The notes below the pieces were generated by a model. The model did no database searches. It worked only from the letters and a program-made list of their open reading frames with translations, and was not told the origin of the DNA. From Oxalobacteraceae bacterium (lineage in GTDB: Bacteria; Pseudomonadota; Gammaproteobacteria; Burkholderiales; Burkholderiaceae_D), in assembly GCA_947448025.1 (NCBI GenBank), contig CANFLV010000009.1:46738-110737 (forward strand): 64,000 nucleotides of DNA, read 5' to 3'. This document shows, piece after piece, positions 8,706-17,438 of this stretch. Both the position numbers and the translations under genes were made by a program. The number at the start of each line of letters is the position of its first letter. The first letter of the stretch is position 1.

Positions 8706-8819
8706 CCGCGTAGGGCGCAATATATTGCGCCGCGAAATTTCAAGGTTTAAATCATCTCGCCAAGACATTAGCGGCATGCGGCGCAATATATTACGCCGGG
8801 GGCGCCGAGCCCTACGCGT
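8706..8819. repeat. Small palindromic element (REP/MITE-like) nested between the arms
   Basis: About 114 bp bounded by inverted ends that share CGCGTAGGGC. Near the left end is an 18-bp perfect palindrome, GGCGCAATATATTGCGCC (8714-8731). A near-perfect copy with one mismatch lies at 8780-8797. Elements starting with GTAGGGCGCAAT and folding into a hairpin are a common intergenic repeat type in proteobacteria, so this is probably one of them inserted into the larger structure. No coding capacity. Confidence 0.75.
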
Positions 8820-8886
8820 ACATCGGCCGGGTATGGAAATTTGTGTTTGCGGAGGTAGGGAAATCAATACCTGATGATCCCGTCGC

Positions 8887-9177
8887 CCCACAGAGGCTGT
8901 CGGCGTCAGCGAGCCACAGTCGGTAGCACGCGGCGCGAGAAATTCGCCTTAGTTCGCATGGTTACGAGGGCGAATTTCTCGCGTCGTGTGCGGGTTCAGG
9001 CAAAGCCGGTCGCGCCTATCGCGCGGGTGGATGTTGAAGCACTAATTAGGCATCCCGTCCTTTTGCGATTAATGAAAAAAAGCGTCAGTGATGGGGGGCC
9101 GTCGCCGGAAGGAATGAACACCCTGACTGGAGGTGACGGCCCCCCAGCGCTGATGCGGATTAACATACGAGTAGCAC
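8887..9177. repeat. Right arm of the long inverted repeat (pairs with 8263-8540)
   Basis: Reverse complement of the left arm. It holds the mirror hairpin at 8934-8948 with 8969-8983 (15-bp stem, 20-base loop) and a mirror of the GGGGGGCCGTC stem near 9092-9147. Its open frame gives the peptide run GGDGPPALMR, and the left arm gives nearly the same peptide on the other strand. That duplication comes from the DNA repeat and does not show two genes. The arm ends about 85 bp before the end of the Crp/Fnr gene. Confidence 0.9.
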
Positions 9178-9261
9178 GCGGAAACGAACAGCAATCCAGC
9201 ACTGATACGCATTTATGCAAGATTGGATCGCAAAGCGTCGAAGCTTGAACGCCGCAAAGCC

Positions 9262-9942
9262 TCAAGCCTCATAAACCCGCAGCCGATCCAGATCAAGTAT
9301 GGTGATACTGCCATAATCCACCTTCAGCAATCCCGCCTTTTCCAATACCTGCAAAGCCTGATTCGTGCGCTGCCGCGAAGTACTGCAGAGGTAACCGATT
9401 TCTTCCTGCGAAATCTGCAGCTGTCGGCTCACGCCCGGATTCAGGTAGGGATTGAATAGCGCCGACAGACAACGCGCCACGCGCGCATCGGTATCGAGCA
9501 TGCGGTCGTATTCGACTAGCGAGATGAACATGCCGAGCCGCTCGTTCAACTGCAGCAGCACGAAACGATTGAAGCCGATACTGTGATCAAGCAGCCAATT
9601 AAACGTCGCGCGCGGCATCATCGCCACGCGGCTGTCGCGCAGGGCAACCACATCGTATTTGCGCGGCTCGGTCTTGAGCATCGAGCCTTCGCCAAACCAT
9701 CCGCCGGTGCGCATGCCGGTGAACGTCACCGTCTTGCCCTCGGGTGAAGTGCTGCTCATCTTCAGCAGCCCTTCGACCACGCCCATCCATGCATCAACCG
9801 GCTCGCCTTTGCGACACACATACGCACCAGCGCTGAAGCTGCGTTCGATGATGTCACGCTCCACACGGGCGCGCTGCTCATCGGTCAATGCTTCAGCCCA
9901 GAGCGTCTGGCGCCAGGACGTCATTTGCGGAATTGGGCTCAT
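9262..9942 (-). CDS. Crp/Fnr family transcriptional regulator
   Basis: DNA-binding regulator with an N-terminal cyclic-nucleotide-binding fold (about residues 25-135 here, including GEPVDAWMGVVEGLLKM and the GWFGEGSML turn) and a C-terminal winged helix (QLQISQEEIGYLCSTSRQRTNQ). I start it at the ATG at 9942 (226 residues); a TTG 12 codons earlier is possible, and neither has a clear ribosome site. It lacks the N-terminal cysteines of Fnr, so an oxygen-sensing iron-sulfur cluster is unlikely, and the ligand is unknown. It is divergent from the acyl-CoA ligase/transporter operon that starts 203 bp away, and is a reasonable candidate for its regulator (inference). Confidence 0.87.
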   Translation of the reverse strand: MSPIPQMTSWRQTLWAEALTDEQRARVERDIIERSFSAGAYVCRKGEPVDAWMGVVEGLLKMSSTSPEGKTVTFTGMRTGGWFGEGSMLKTEPRKYDVVALRDSRVAMMPRATFNWLLDHSIGFNRFVLLQLNERLGMFISLVEYDRMLDTDARVARCLSALFNPYLNPGVSRQLQISQEEIGYLCSTSRQRTNQALQVLEKAGLLKVDYGSITILDLDRLRVYEA

Positions 9943-10145
9943 GGAATGTTTGTGCGATGCACCACCGGTAGTTTGCAAATTGCAGCTGATTGTCCGTTAA
10001 ATGACAACACACGGCAATCGAACTGTCTATATTCTGCTTATAAAAAATGTGAGCGCCCCCGGTAAGTATCACGTCAGCATGACCGGACAGACTTCAAAAA
10101 AGCCAAAGAGCTTCCGCCACAATAGCGAGACGAAAGAGACAACGC

Positions 10146-12128
10146 ATGTTGGATTCCCTGCATCCGAATACCGCGGGTGGCACTGCTGCCGCCGACGCAT
10201 CGACCTTCCCCCTGCTTTTGCTGCAGCACGCGCGTCTGCGTGCCACGGAGCCGGCCTATCGCGAAAAGCATCTCGGCATCTGGCAAACCACAGACTGGGC
10301 CACGACTGCGGCAGAAGTCCGCGCGCTGGCCTGCGGACTGGCGGCGCTCGGCTTCAAGCGCGGCATGAATCTGGCCGTGATCGGCGATAACCGGCCGCGC
10401 CTGTACTGGGCGATGGCGGCTGCACAATGCCTGGGCGGCGTCTCGGTGCCGCTGTATCAGGATGCGCCTTCGGCCGACATGGCCTACGTCATGGACGACG
10501 CCGAAATCGAATTCGCCGTCGTAGAAGATCAGGAACAGGTCGACAAACTGTTCGAGATCAAGGGCAGCCTGCCGCGCCTCGCACACATCGTGTACGAAGA
10601 CGAACGCGGCATGCGCAATTACGATCAGCCGGCGCTGACAGCTTACGCCGCCCTGCAGGAAATCGGCCGCGCCTATGACCGCGCCCACCCCGAATTTTTC
10701 ATGAACGCAGTCAAGGCCGGCGCGGCCAATGACGTCGCCATCATGCTCTATACCTCGGGCACGACCGGCAAACCGAAAGGCGTGTGCCAGACGCACCGCG
10801 CGATGATGGCTGCAGCCACCGGTGGCGCCGCTTTCGACAAGCTCACCGCCGCTGACGAAGTACTGTCCTACCTGCCCATGGCCTGGGTCGGCGATAACCT
10901 GTTCTCGTATGCGCAGGCGCTGGTCACCGGCTTCACGGTGAATTGCCCGGAGTCGGGCGAGACGGTCATGAATGACCTGCGCGAAATCGGCCCAACCTAC
11001 TATTTCGCCCCGCCGCGCGTGTTTGAAAACATGCTGACCTCGGTGATGATCCGCATGGAAGACGCCAGCGCCATCAAGCGCTCGATGTTCCATCACTTCA
11101 TGGCTGTGGCGCGGCGCGTCGGTTCCGACATCCTCGACCGCAAACCCGTCGGCATGCTCGACCAACTGCAATATGCGCTCGGCGCAGTGCTCGTCTATGG
11201 CCCGCTGAAAAACGTGCTCGGCCTGTCGCGCGTGCGCGTGGCTTACACGGCGGGCGCGGCGATTGGCCCGGACCTGTTCCGCTTCTATCGTTCGATCGGC
11301 ATCAATCTCAAACAGCTGTATGGTGCGACCGAAACCTGCGCCTATGTGTGCCTCCAGCCTGACGGCAATATCAAGTTCGACAGCGTCGGCTTGCCGGCGC
11401 CTGGCGTGGAAGTCAAGATTGCCGACAATGGCGAAGTGCTAGTGAAATCCGCCGCCATGTTGAGCGGCTATTACAAGCGTCCCGACGCGACCGCGGAAGT
11501 CATCGACGCCGATGGCTATTTCCATACGGGCGACGCCGGCATGTTCGACGACGAAGGCCACCTGAAAATCATTGACCGCGCCGCCGACGTCGGCAAGCTC
11601 GTCGATGGCCATATCTTTGCGCCGAACTACATCGAGAACAAGCTGAAGTTCTTCCCCTTCATCAAGGAAGCCGTCGCCTTCGGCAATGACCGCGATCACG
11701 TCTGCGCCTTCATCAATATTGATATCGAAGCCGTCGGTAACTGGTGCGAGCGGCGCGGCCTGCCCTACTCGGGCTATACCGATTTGGCCAGCAAGGACGA
11801 AACTTACGGCCTGATCGCCGAATGCATCGCCAAGGTCAATGCCGACCTCGCCACCGAAGCCATGATGTCGGGCACGCAGGTGCATCGTTTCCTGATCCTG
11901 CACAAGGAACTCGATCCCGATGACGACGAGCTTACGCGCACACGCAAGGTACGGCGCAAATTCGTCGGCGAAAAATATGCGGTCCTGATCGCCGCGCTGT
12001 ATTCGGGCCAGACCTCGCAGTACATCGAAACCCAGGTGAAGTTTGAAGACGGCCGCAAAGGCATGGTCGCAGCCGACCTGAAGATTCGCGATGTCAGCAC
12101 TTATCCAGCAACGAAACAGGCGGCCTGA
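10146..12128 (+). CDS. AMP-forming acyl-CoA synthetase (long-chain type)
   Basis: Adenylate-forming ligase of 660 residues that activates a carboxylic acid to its CoA thioester using ATP. Motifs: the phosphate-binding loop IMLYTSGTTGKPKGV at about 199-213, the YGATET block near 392, and GYFHTGDAG near 456-464 with a DRAADVGKLVDG hinge after it. The layout matches the long-chain/FadD15-like branch. It is the first gene of a run with a complete Liv-type importer and a second ligase, an arrangement I associate with uptake and activation of hydrophobic or aromatic carboxylates. The substrate is inference only. A ribosome site (GAAAGAGA) lies 7 bases upstream. Confidence 0.9.
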   Translation: MLDSLHPNTAGGTAAADASTFPLLLLQHARLRATEPAYREKHLGIWQTTDWATTAAEVRALACGLAALGFKRGMNLAVIGDNRPRLYWAMAAAQCLGGVSVPLYQDAPSADMAYVMDDAEIEFAVVEDQEQVDKLFEIKGSLPRLAHIVYEDERGMRNYDQPALTAYAALQEIGRAYDRAHPEFFMNAVKAGAANDVAIMLYTSGTTGKPKGVCQTHRAMMAAATGGAAFDKLTAADEVLSYLPMAWVGDNLFSYAQALVTGFTVNCPESGETVMNDLREIGPTYYFAPPRVFENMLTSVMIRMEDASAIKRSMFHHFMAVARRVGSDILDRKPVGMLDQLQYALGAVLVYGPLKNVLGLSRVRVAYTAGAAIGPDLFRFYRSIGINLKQLYGATETCAYVCLQPDGNIKFDSVGLPAPGVEVKIADNGEVLVKSAAMLSGYYKRPDATAEVIDADGYFHTGDAGMFDDEGHLKIIDRAADVGKLVDGHIFAPNYIENKLKFFPFIKEAVAFGNDRDHVCAFINIDIEAVGNWCERRGLPYSGYTDLASKDETYGLIAECIAKVNADLATEAMMSGTQVHRFLILHKELDPDDDELTRTRKVRRKFVGEKYAVLIAALYSGQTSQYIETQVKFEDGRKGMVAADLKIRDVSTYPATKQAA

Positions 12129-12130
12129 TC

Positions 12131-12925
12131 ATGACGAAATCTTCCCAACGCCGCATCGGCGAAGTCATCCTCGACCTGAACAATATCTCGCTGTCCTTCG
12201 GCGGCGTGAAGGCCCTGACCGACATTTCCTTCAATGTGCGCGAACATGAAATCCGCGCCATCATCGGCCCCAATGGCGCCGGTAAAAGCTCGATGCTCAA
12301 TGTGATCAATGGCGTGTATCGCCCGCAGCAAGGCGAGATCACGTATCACGGCGAACACCGGCGCAATATGGATACGCATGCCGCCGCCAAGGCCGGCATC
12401 GCGCGCACATTCCAGAACATCGCGCTATTCAAGGGCATGTCGGTACTGGACAACATCATGACCGGCCGCAACCTGCAAATGAAGAGCAATCTGTTCATGC
12501 AGGCCCTGCATCTGGGACCGGCGCGCCGCGAAGAAATTGCGCACCGCATGAAGGTCGAGGAGATCATCGACTTCCTCGAAATCCAGCACATCCGCAAGAC
12601 CCCGGTCGGGCAGCTGCCGTATGGCCTGCAAAAGCGCGTCGACCTTGGCCGCGCGCTGGCGATGGACCCGAAGATGCTGCTGCTCGATGAGCCCATGGCC
12701 GGCATGAACGTCGAAGAGAAGCAGGACATGTGCCGCTACATCCTCGACGTGAATGACGAATTCGGCACCACCGTCGTGCTGATCGAACATGACATGGGCG
12801 TGGTGATGGACATCAGCGACCGCGTCGTCGTGCTCGATTACGGCAAGAAGATCGGCGACGGCACGCCCGACGAAGTGCGCCAGAACCCGGATGTGATCAG
12901 CGCCTACCTTGGTACGACGCACTAA
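12131..12925 (+). CDS. Liv-type ABC transporter ATP-binding protein (LivG-like)
   Basis: ATPase of the second importer, 264 residues. Walker A is GPNGAGKSS near residue 46. The signature is the LivG-like variant LPYGLQKRVDLGRALA, and Walker B is MLLLDEPMAGMN. The extended Q-loop segment (LFKGMSVLDNIMTGRNLQM) fits LivG rather than LivF. It starts 2 bp after the ligase stop, so the two are co-transcribed. A LivF-type partner is encoded at 16580-17389. Confidence 0.9.
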   Translation: MTKSSQRRIGEVILDLNNISLSFGGVKALTDISFNVREHEIRAIIGPNGAGKSSMLNVINGVYRPQQGEITYHGEHRRNMDTHAAAKAGIARTFQNIALFKGMSVLDNIMTGRNLQMKSNLFMQALHLGPARREEIAHRMKVEEIIDFLEIQHIRKTPVGQLPYGLQKRVDLGRALAMDPKMLLLDEPMAGMNVEEKQDMCRYILDVNDEFGTTVVLIEHDMGVVMDISDRVVVLDYGKKIGDGTPDEVRQNPDVISAYLGTTH

Positions 12926-13003
12926 GCGACGCACTACGCGACTCCTTTGCACGCAAGGCGATAGACCTTCTGTCTTCTCGCCAGACGATTTGAAAGACAC
13001 GAC

Positions 13004-13933
13004 ATGGCATTTTTTCTTGAAATCCTGATCGGCGGCCTGATGGCAGGCATGCTGTATTCGCTGGTGGCGCTCGGCTTCGTGCTGATTTACAAGGCATCCG
13101 GCGTGTTCAATTTTGCGCAGGGCGCGATGGTGCTGTTTGCCGCGCTGGCGATGGCGCGTTTCGCGGAATGTATACCGCAAATGACGCCGGTGACCGACCC
13201 GATCGCAGCCAATGTACTGGCCTTCATTTTGGCCGGCATGGTCATGTTCGTGGTCGCCTGGCTGATCGAACGCCTGGTCCTGCGTCACCTCGTCAACCAG
13301 GAAGGCGCGACGCTGCTGATGGCGACGCTCGGTATTGCCTACTTCCTCGAAGGCCTCGGCCAGAGCCTGTTTGGCAACAGCATCTACAAGATCGATATCG
13401 GCATGCCGAAAGATCCGATCTTCATGCTCGATACCGTTTTTCCCGGCGGCGTGTTGGTCAACAAGGAAGACATCATCGCCGCGGCGATTGCAGCTGCACT
13501 GGTGGCTTTGCTGAGCGTCTTTTTCCAGAAAACCGCGACCGGCCGTGCACTGCGCGCCGTAGCCGATGACCATCAGGCAGCGCAATCCATCGGCATTCCG
13601 CTGAACCGCATCTGGGTCATCGTCTGGTGCGTCGCTGGCGTGGTGGCGCTGGTGGCCGGCATGATCTGGGGTAGCAAGCTGGGCGTACAGTTTTCACTGA
13701 CCACAGTCGCTTTGCGCGCTCTGCCGGTCGTGATCCTTGGCGGCCTGACCTCGGTGCCGGGCGCGATTCTGGGCGGGCTGATCATTGGTGTCGGCGAGAA
13801 GGTCTCGGAAGTCTATCTCGGCCCCTTCGTTGGCGGCGGCATCGAAATCTGGTTTGCCTATGTGCTGGCGCTGCTGTTCCTGCTGGTGCGGCCACAGGGC
13901 TTGTTTGGCGAAAAAATCATCGACCGGGTGTAA
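13004..13933 (+). CDS. Liv-type ABC transporter permease (LivH-like)
   Basis: Inner-membrane permease, 309 residues, about eight hydrophobic spans. The opening (LIGGLMAGMLYSLVALGFVLIYKASGVFNFAQG) is the LivH hallmark. The ATPase-contacting loop GRALRAVADDHQAAQSIGI falls near residues 180-200, and the ending LLVRPQGLFGEKIIDRV is typical. It pairs with the LivM-like permease 57 bp downstream to form the membrane channel of this importer. Confidence 0.92.
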   Translation: MAFFLEILIGGLMAGMLYSLVALGFVLIYKASGVFNFAQGAMVLFAALAMARFAECIPQMTPVTDPIAANVLAFILAGMVMFVVAWLIERLVLRHLVNQEGATLLMATLGIAYFLEGLGQSLFGNSIYKIDIGMPKDPIFMLDTVFPGGVLVNKEDIIAAAIAAALVALLSVFFQKTATGRALRAVADDHQAAQSIGIPLNRIWVIVWCVAGVVALVAGMIWGSKLGVQFSLTTVALRALPVVILGGLTSVPGAILGGLIIGVGEKVSEVYLGPFVGGGIEIWFAYVLALLFLLVRPQGLFGEKIIDRV

Positions 13934-13990
13934 GCAATCCAGTAAGCGTTTCTGCTACAGCGACCGCGCGACAAAATTTTAAGGAATACC

Positions 13991-15067
13991 ATGCTCTACC
14001 GTGAAAATGGCCAGTTCAAAACGTCTTACCAGTCGGACCAGCAGATCTTCCCGATCGCCCAAGACCGCATCGTGCTTGGTGCCGTGCTGCTGTTCGCGTT
14101 TGCCGTCGTGCCCTTCATCGCCACTGATTATTTTTTCCAGGCGATCCTGATCCCCTTCGTGATCTTTGCGCTGGCGGCCATCGGCGTCAATATCCTGGTC
14201 GGCTACTGCGGCCAGATATCGCTCGGCTCGGGCGCCTTCATGGCTGTCGGTGCTTACGGCGCCTACAATTTCTTCGTGCGTATTCCCGATATGCCGCTGA
14301 TTCCGGCGCTGATCCTCGGCGGCCTGTGTGCGACTGTCTTCGGCATCCTGTTCGGCTTGCCGAGCTTGCGCGTGAAGGGCCTGTATCTCGCGGTGGCGAC
14401 ACTGGCAGCGCAGTTCTTTTCCGACTGGATGTTCTTGCGCATCAAATGGTTCACGAACGATTCACCGTCCGGTTCAGTGTCGGTGTCGAACCTGCAGGTG
14501 TTTGGCATGCCAATCGAAAGCTCGATCAGCAAATACCTGTTTTGCCTGGCTGTACTGACGATCGTGGCGCTGCTGGCGAAGAACCTCGTGCGTGGCGCGA
14601 TCGGCCGCGAATGGATGGCGATTCGCGACATGGACGTCGCCGCTGCCGTGATCGGCATCCAGCCTATGTACGCGAAGCTGACGGCGTTTGCGGTCAGCTC
14701 CTTCATCATCGGCATGGCCGGCGCGCTGTTTGCGTTCATTTATCTGGGCGCCTGGGAGCCGGCGGCGTTCTCCGTTGATCAGTCCTTCCGCCTGCTGTTC
14801 ATGGTCATCATCGGCGGCATGGGCTCCATCCTTGGCGGCTTCCTTGGCGCGGCCTTCATCGTGATCCTGCCGATTGCCTTGAGCCAGATCTTGCCGCTCG
14901 TCGCTGGCCTCGTCGGTCTGGAAATTTCGACCGTTGGCATTTCCCATGCCGAGCTGATGATCTTCGGCGGCCTGATCGTCTGGTTCCTCATTGTTGAGCC
15001 GCATGGCCTGGCCAAGCTGTGGTCGATCGGCAAACAGAAATTACGCGTCTGGCCTTTCCCGTATTAA
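13991..15067 (+). CDS. Liv-type ABC transporter permease (LivM-like)
   Basis: Second membrane subunit, 358 residues, with about nine hydrophobic spans and a 30-residue hydrophilic N-terminus. Landmarks: GVNILVGYCGQISLGSGAFM near 72, the coupling loop GREWMAIRDMDVAAAVIGIQ near 205-225, and the closing LIVWFLIVEPHGLAKLW. The ribosome site is AAGGA upstream (13980s). It completes the LivH/LivM pair. The substrate is the same unknown carboxylate-type compound suggested by the flanking ligases. Confidence 0.92.
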   Translation: MLYRENGQFKTSYQSDQQIFPIAQDRIVLGAVLLFAFAVVPFIATDYFFQAILIPFVIFALAAIGVNILVGYCGQISLGSGAFMAVGAYGAYNFFVRIPDMPLIPALILGGLCATVFGILFGLPSLRVKGLYLAVATLAAQFFSDWMFLRIKWFTNDSPSGSVSVSNLQVFGMPIESSISKYLFCLAVLTIVALLAKNLVRGAIGREWMAIRDMDVAAAVIGIQPMYAKLTAFAVSSFIIGMAGALFAFIYLGAWEPAAFSVDQSFRLLFMVIIGGMGSILGGFLGAAFIVILPIALSQILPLVAGLVGLEISTVGISHAELMIFGGLIVWFLIVEPHGLAKLWSIGKQKLRVWPFPY

Positions 15068-15135
15068 TGCAGGGGTGTTCTTGAACGTTTTTGTTGTTGG
15101 TGTTTCAGTACTTAAAAAATATTACAGGAGATGAA

Positions 15136-16476
15136 ATGAAACTACGCACTCTATTGTTGGCTGCCACAGTCGCTGCGAGCGCTGCCTCGGCTATCGCGAC
15201 CGCGAATGCCTATGCCGCAGCGCCCGCCAAGGAACAGTTCTTCCCGGTGCTGTCGTATCGCACGGGACCGTACGCGCCGAACGGCGTGCCTTGGGCGAAC
15301 GGCTTTGTCGATTACCTCAAGCTGGTCAATGCGCGCGGCGGTATCAATGGCGTGAAGATTTCATATGAAGAATGCGAAACCGGCTATGACACCGCGCGCA
15401 GCGTCGAATGCTACGAGCGCCTGAAGGGCAAAAATGGCGGCGCCTCGATGGTGCAGCCGCTGTCCACCGGCGCGACTTTCGCGATCACCGAAAAAGCCCC
15501 GATCGACAAGGTCCCGGTCGTCACCATCGGCTATGGCCGCAGTGACAGTGCCGACGGCATGGTCTTCAAATGGAACTTCCCGATCGCCGGCAATTACTGG
15601 GTCGCCGCGGACGCGATCGTGCAAGCCATCGGCAAGAAAGAAGGCGGACTCGACAAACTGAAGGGCAAGAAGATCGCGCTCGTGTATCACGACAGCCCGT
15701 TTGGTAAAGAGCCGATTCCACTGCTGCAGCAACGCGCAGGCCTGCATGGCTTCGAGCTGCAGATGTTGCCGGTCACAGCGCCAGGCGTAGAGCAAAAGGC
15801 GACCTGGCTACAGGTGCGCCAGTCGCGTCCTGACTACGTGATCCTGTGGGGCTGGGGCGTGATGAATTCGACCGCGATCAAGGAAGCCCAGGCGACTGGT
15901 TATCCGCGCGAAAAAATGTATGGCGTGTGGTGGGCCGGTGCCGAGCCTGACGTGAAAGACGTCGCCGATGGCGCGAAAGGCTACAACGCAGTAGCGATGC
16001 AACATGGCGCAGAACCACAGTCGAAAGTCGTCAAGGATGTATTGGCCATGGTTCACGACAAAGGCCAGGGAACCGGTCCTAAGGATGAAGTCGGCCAGGT
16101 GCTGTACATGCGCGGTGCGCTCAGCGCAATGCTCGGCATCGAAGGCGTACGCGCTGCACAGGAACGCTTCGGCAAGGGCAAGACCATGACGGGTGAACAG
16201 GTCCGCTGGGGTCTGGAAAACCTGAACCTGACACAAGCCAAGTTGGACTCACTTGGCTTTGCCGGCGTACTGCGGCCGATCTCGACTTCCTGTGCCGACC
16301 ACATGGGTGCGACCTGGGCGCGCATCCATACCTGGGATGGCAAGCAGTGGAAATTCACGTCGGACTGGCTGCAGGCGGACGAAATGATCCTGAAGCCACT
16401 GACCAAAACCATTGCGGCCAAATACGCCGCCGACAAGAAGCTGACGCCACGCACACCGGCTGACTGCCAGAGCTGA
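15136..16476 (+). CDS. ABC transporter substrate-binding protein, branched-chain/aromatic type
   Basis: Periplasmic binding protein, 446 residues from the ATG at 15136, which follows an AGGAG ribosome site at 15126-15130; an upstream in-frame start would disrupt the signal peptide. The Sec signal covers about residues 1-27 (ending NAYA). The mature protein begins APAKEQFFPVLSYRTGPYAP. It lacks the usual IGxxxPLTG opening and looks like the longer subclass found beside AMP-ligases. The hairpin at 16484-16514 separates it from the downstream ATPase gene, a placement often seen after highly expressed binding-protein genes. Confidence 0.87.
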   Translation: MKLRTLLLAATVAASAASAIATANAYAAAPAKEQFFPVLSYRTGPYAPNGVPWANGFVDYLKLVNARGGINGVKISYEECETGYDTARSVECYERLKGKNGGASMVQPLSTGATFAITEKAPIDKVPVVTIGYGRSDSADGMVFKWNFPIAGNYWVAADAIVQAIGKKEGGLDKLKGKKIALVYHDSPFGKEPIPLLQQRAGLHGFELQMLPVTAPGVEQKATWLQVRQSRPDYVILWGWGVMNSTAIKEAQATGYPREKMYGVWWAGAEPDVKDVADGAKGYNAVAMQHGAEPQSKVVKDVLAMVHDKGQGTGPKDEVGQVLYMRGALSAMLGIEGVRAAQERFGKGKTMTGEQVRWGLENLNLTQAKLDSLGFAGVLRPISTSCADHMGATWARIHTWDGKQWKFTSDWLQADEMILKPLTKTIAAKYAADKKLTPRTPADCQS

Positions 16477-16483
16477 TGATGCC

Positions 16484-16514
16484 CGCCTCCCGCAGCTCGA
16501 TGCAGCGGGAGGCG
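16484..16514 (+). other. Hairpin between binding-protein and ATPase genes
   Basis: Perfect 10-bp stem, CGCCTCCCGC at 16484-16493 with its complement at 16505-16514, around an 11-base loop, starting 8 bp after the binding-protein stop. No T-run follows, so it is not a full terminator. It probably protects the upstream mRNA end or lowers read-through, which would raise the binding protein above the downstream genes (inference). Confidence 0.6.
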
Positions 16515-16579
16515 CAAGCGACATGCCAGGGATTTTTTGCTGGTCTCGCTGTGAATTGAACGGAACCTGAGAGCACGTC

Positions 16580-17389
16580 ATGGAAGCAAAAAATATTGTA
16601 TTGAACGTCAACGGCATCGAGGTCATTTATAACCACGTCGTTCTCGTGCTGAAGGGCGTCTCGCTGCAGGTACCGGAAGGCGGCATCGTCGCGCTCCTGG
16701 GCGGCAATGGCGCGGGCAAGACCACGACTCTGCGCGCTGTCTCGAACCTGCTGCAGGGCGAACGCGGCGAAGTCACGAAGGGCACGATCGAATTGCGCGG
16801 CGAGCGCATCGAGAACCGTTCGCCATCCGACCTCGTGCAGCGCGGCGTGGTGCAGGTGATGGAAGGGCGGCATTGCTTTGCGCATCTGACGATCGAAGAA
16901 AACCTGATGACCGGTTCCTACACGCGCAGCGACAAGGGCGAAATCGCCGCCAATCTGGACAAGGTCTACACCTATTTTCCGCGCCTGAAAACGCGCCGCA
17001 CTTCGCAGGCGGCCTACACTTCGGGTGGCGAGCAGCAGATGTGCGCCATCGGTCGCGCGCTGATGACGAATCCGAATATCGTGCTGCTGGACGAGCCGTC
17101 GATGGGTCTCGCGCCGCAGATCGTCGAAGAAGTCTTCAACATCGTCAAGGACTTGAACCACAAGGAAAAAGTCACCTTCCTGCTGGCCGAGCAGAACACC
17201 ATGGTCGCGCTGCGTTACGCCGACTTTGGCTACATCCTCGAAAATGGCCGCGTCGTCATGGAAGGTGATGCGAAGGACCTGGCCAGTAACGAAGACGTCA
17301 AGGAGTTTTACCTTGGCGTCGGTGGCGCCGGACGCAAGAGCTTCCGCGACATGAAGTTTTACCGACGCCGCAAACGCTGGCTGGCATAA
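16580..17389 (+). CDS. Liv-type ABC transporter ATP-binding protein (LivF-like)
   Basis: Second ATPase of the importer, 269 residues. Walker A is GGNGAGKTTTL, the signature is TSGGEQQMCAIGRALM, and Walker B is NIVLLDEPSMGLAP. It is somewhat longer than the usual 235-residue LivF, with a basic C-terminal tail (KSFRDMKFYRRRKRWLA). That tail appears in LivF homologues located in ligase-linked clusters and is consistent with the other subunits here. Confidence 0.9.
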   Translation: MEAKNIVLNVNGIEVIYNHVVLVLKGVSLQVPEGGIVALLGGNGAGKTTTLRAVSNLLQGERGEVTKGTIELRGERIENRSPSDLVQRGVVQVMEGRHCFAHLTIEENLMTGSYTRSDKGEIAANLDKVYTYFPRLKTRRTSQAAYTSGGEQQMCAIGRALMTNPNIVLLDEPSMGLAPQIVEEVFNIVKDLNHKEKVTFLLAEQNTMVALRYADFGYILENGRVVMEGDAKDLASNEDVKEFYLGVGGAGRKSFRDMKFYRRRKRWLA

Positions 17390-17438
17390 GCCTGTCACTG
17401 CGCGCGTATTTTATTCAACCTGAACCGAGAACACCGTC

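Noticed and set aside
8874..9248. 124-residue open frame on the plus strand
   Set aside because: It runs through the right repeat arm, and its GGDGPPALMR part appears also on the minus strand of the left arm, so it follows from the DNA repeat.
10074..11171. 365-residue open frame on the minus strand
   Set aside because: Antisense to the acyl-CoA synthetase, which has all family motifs.
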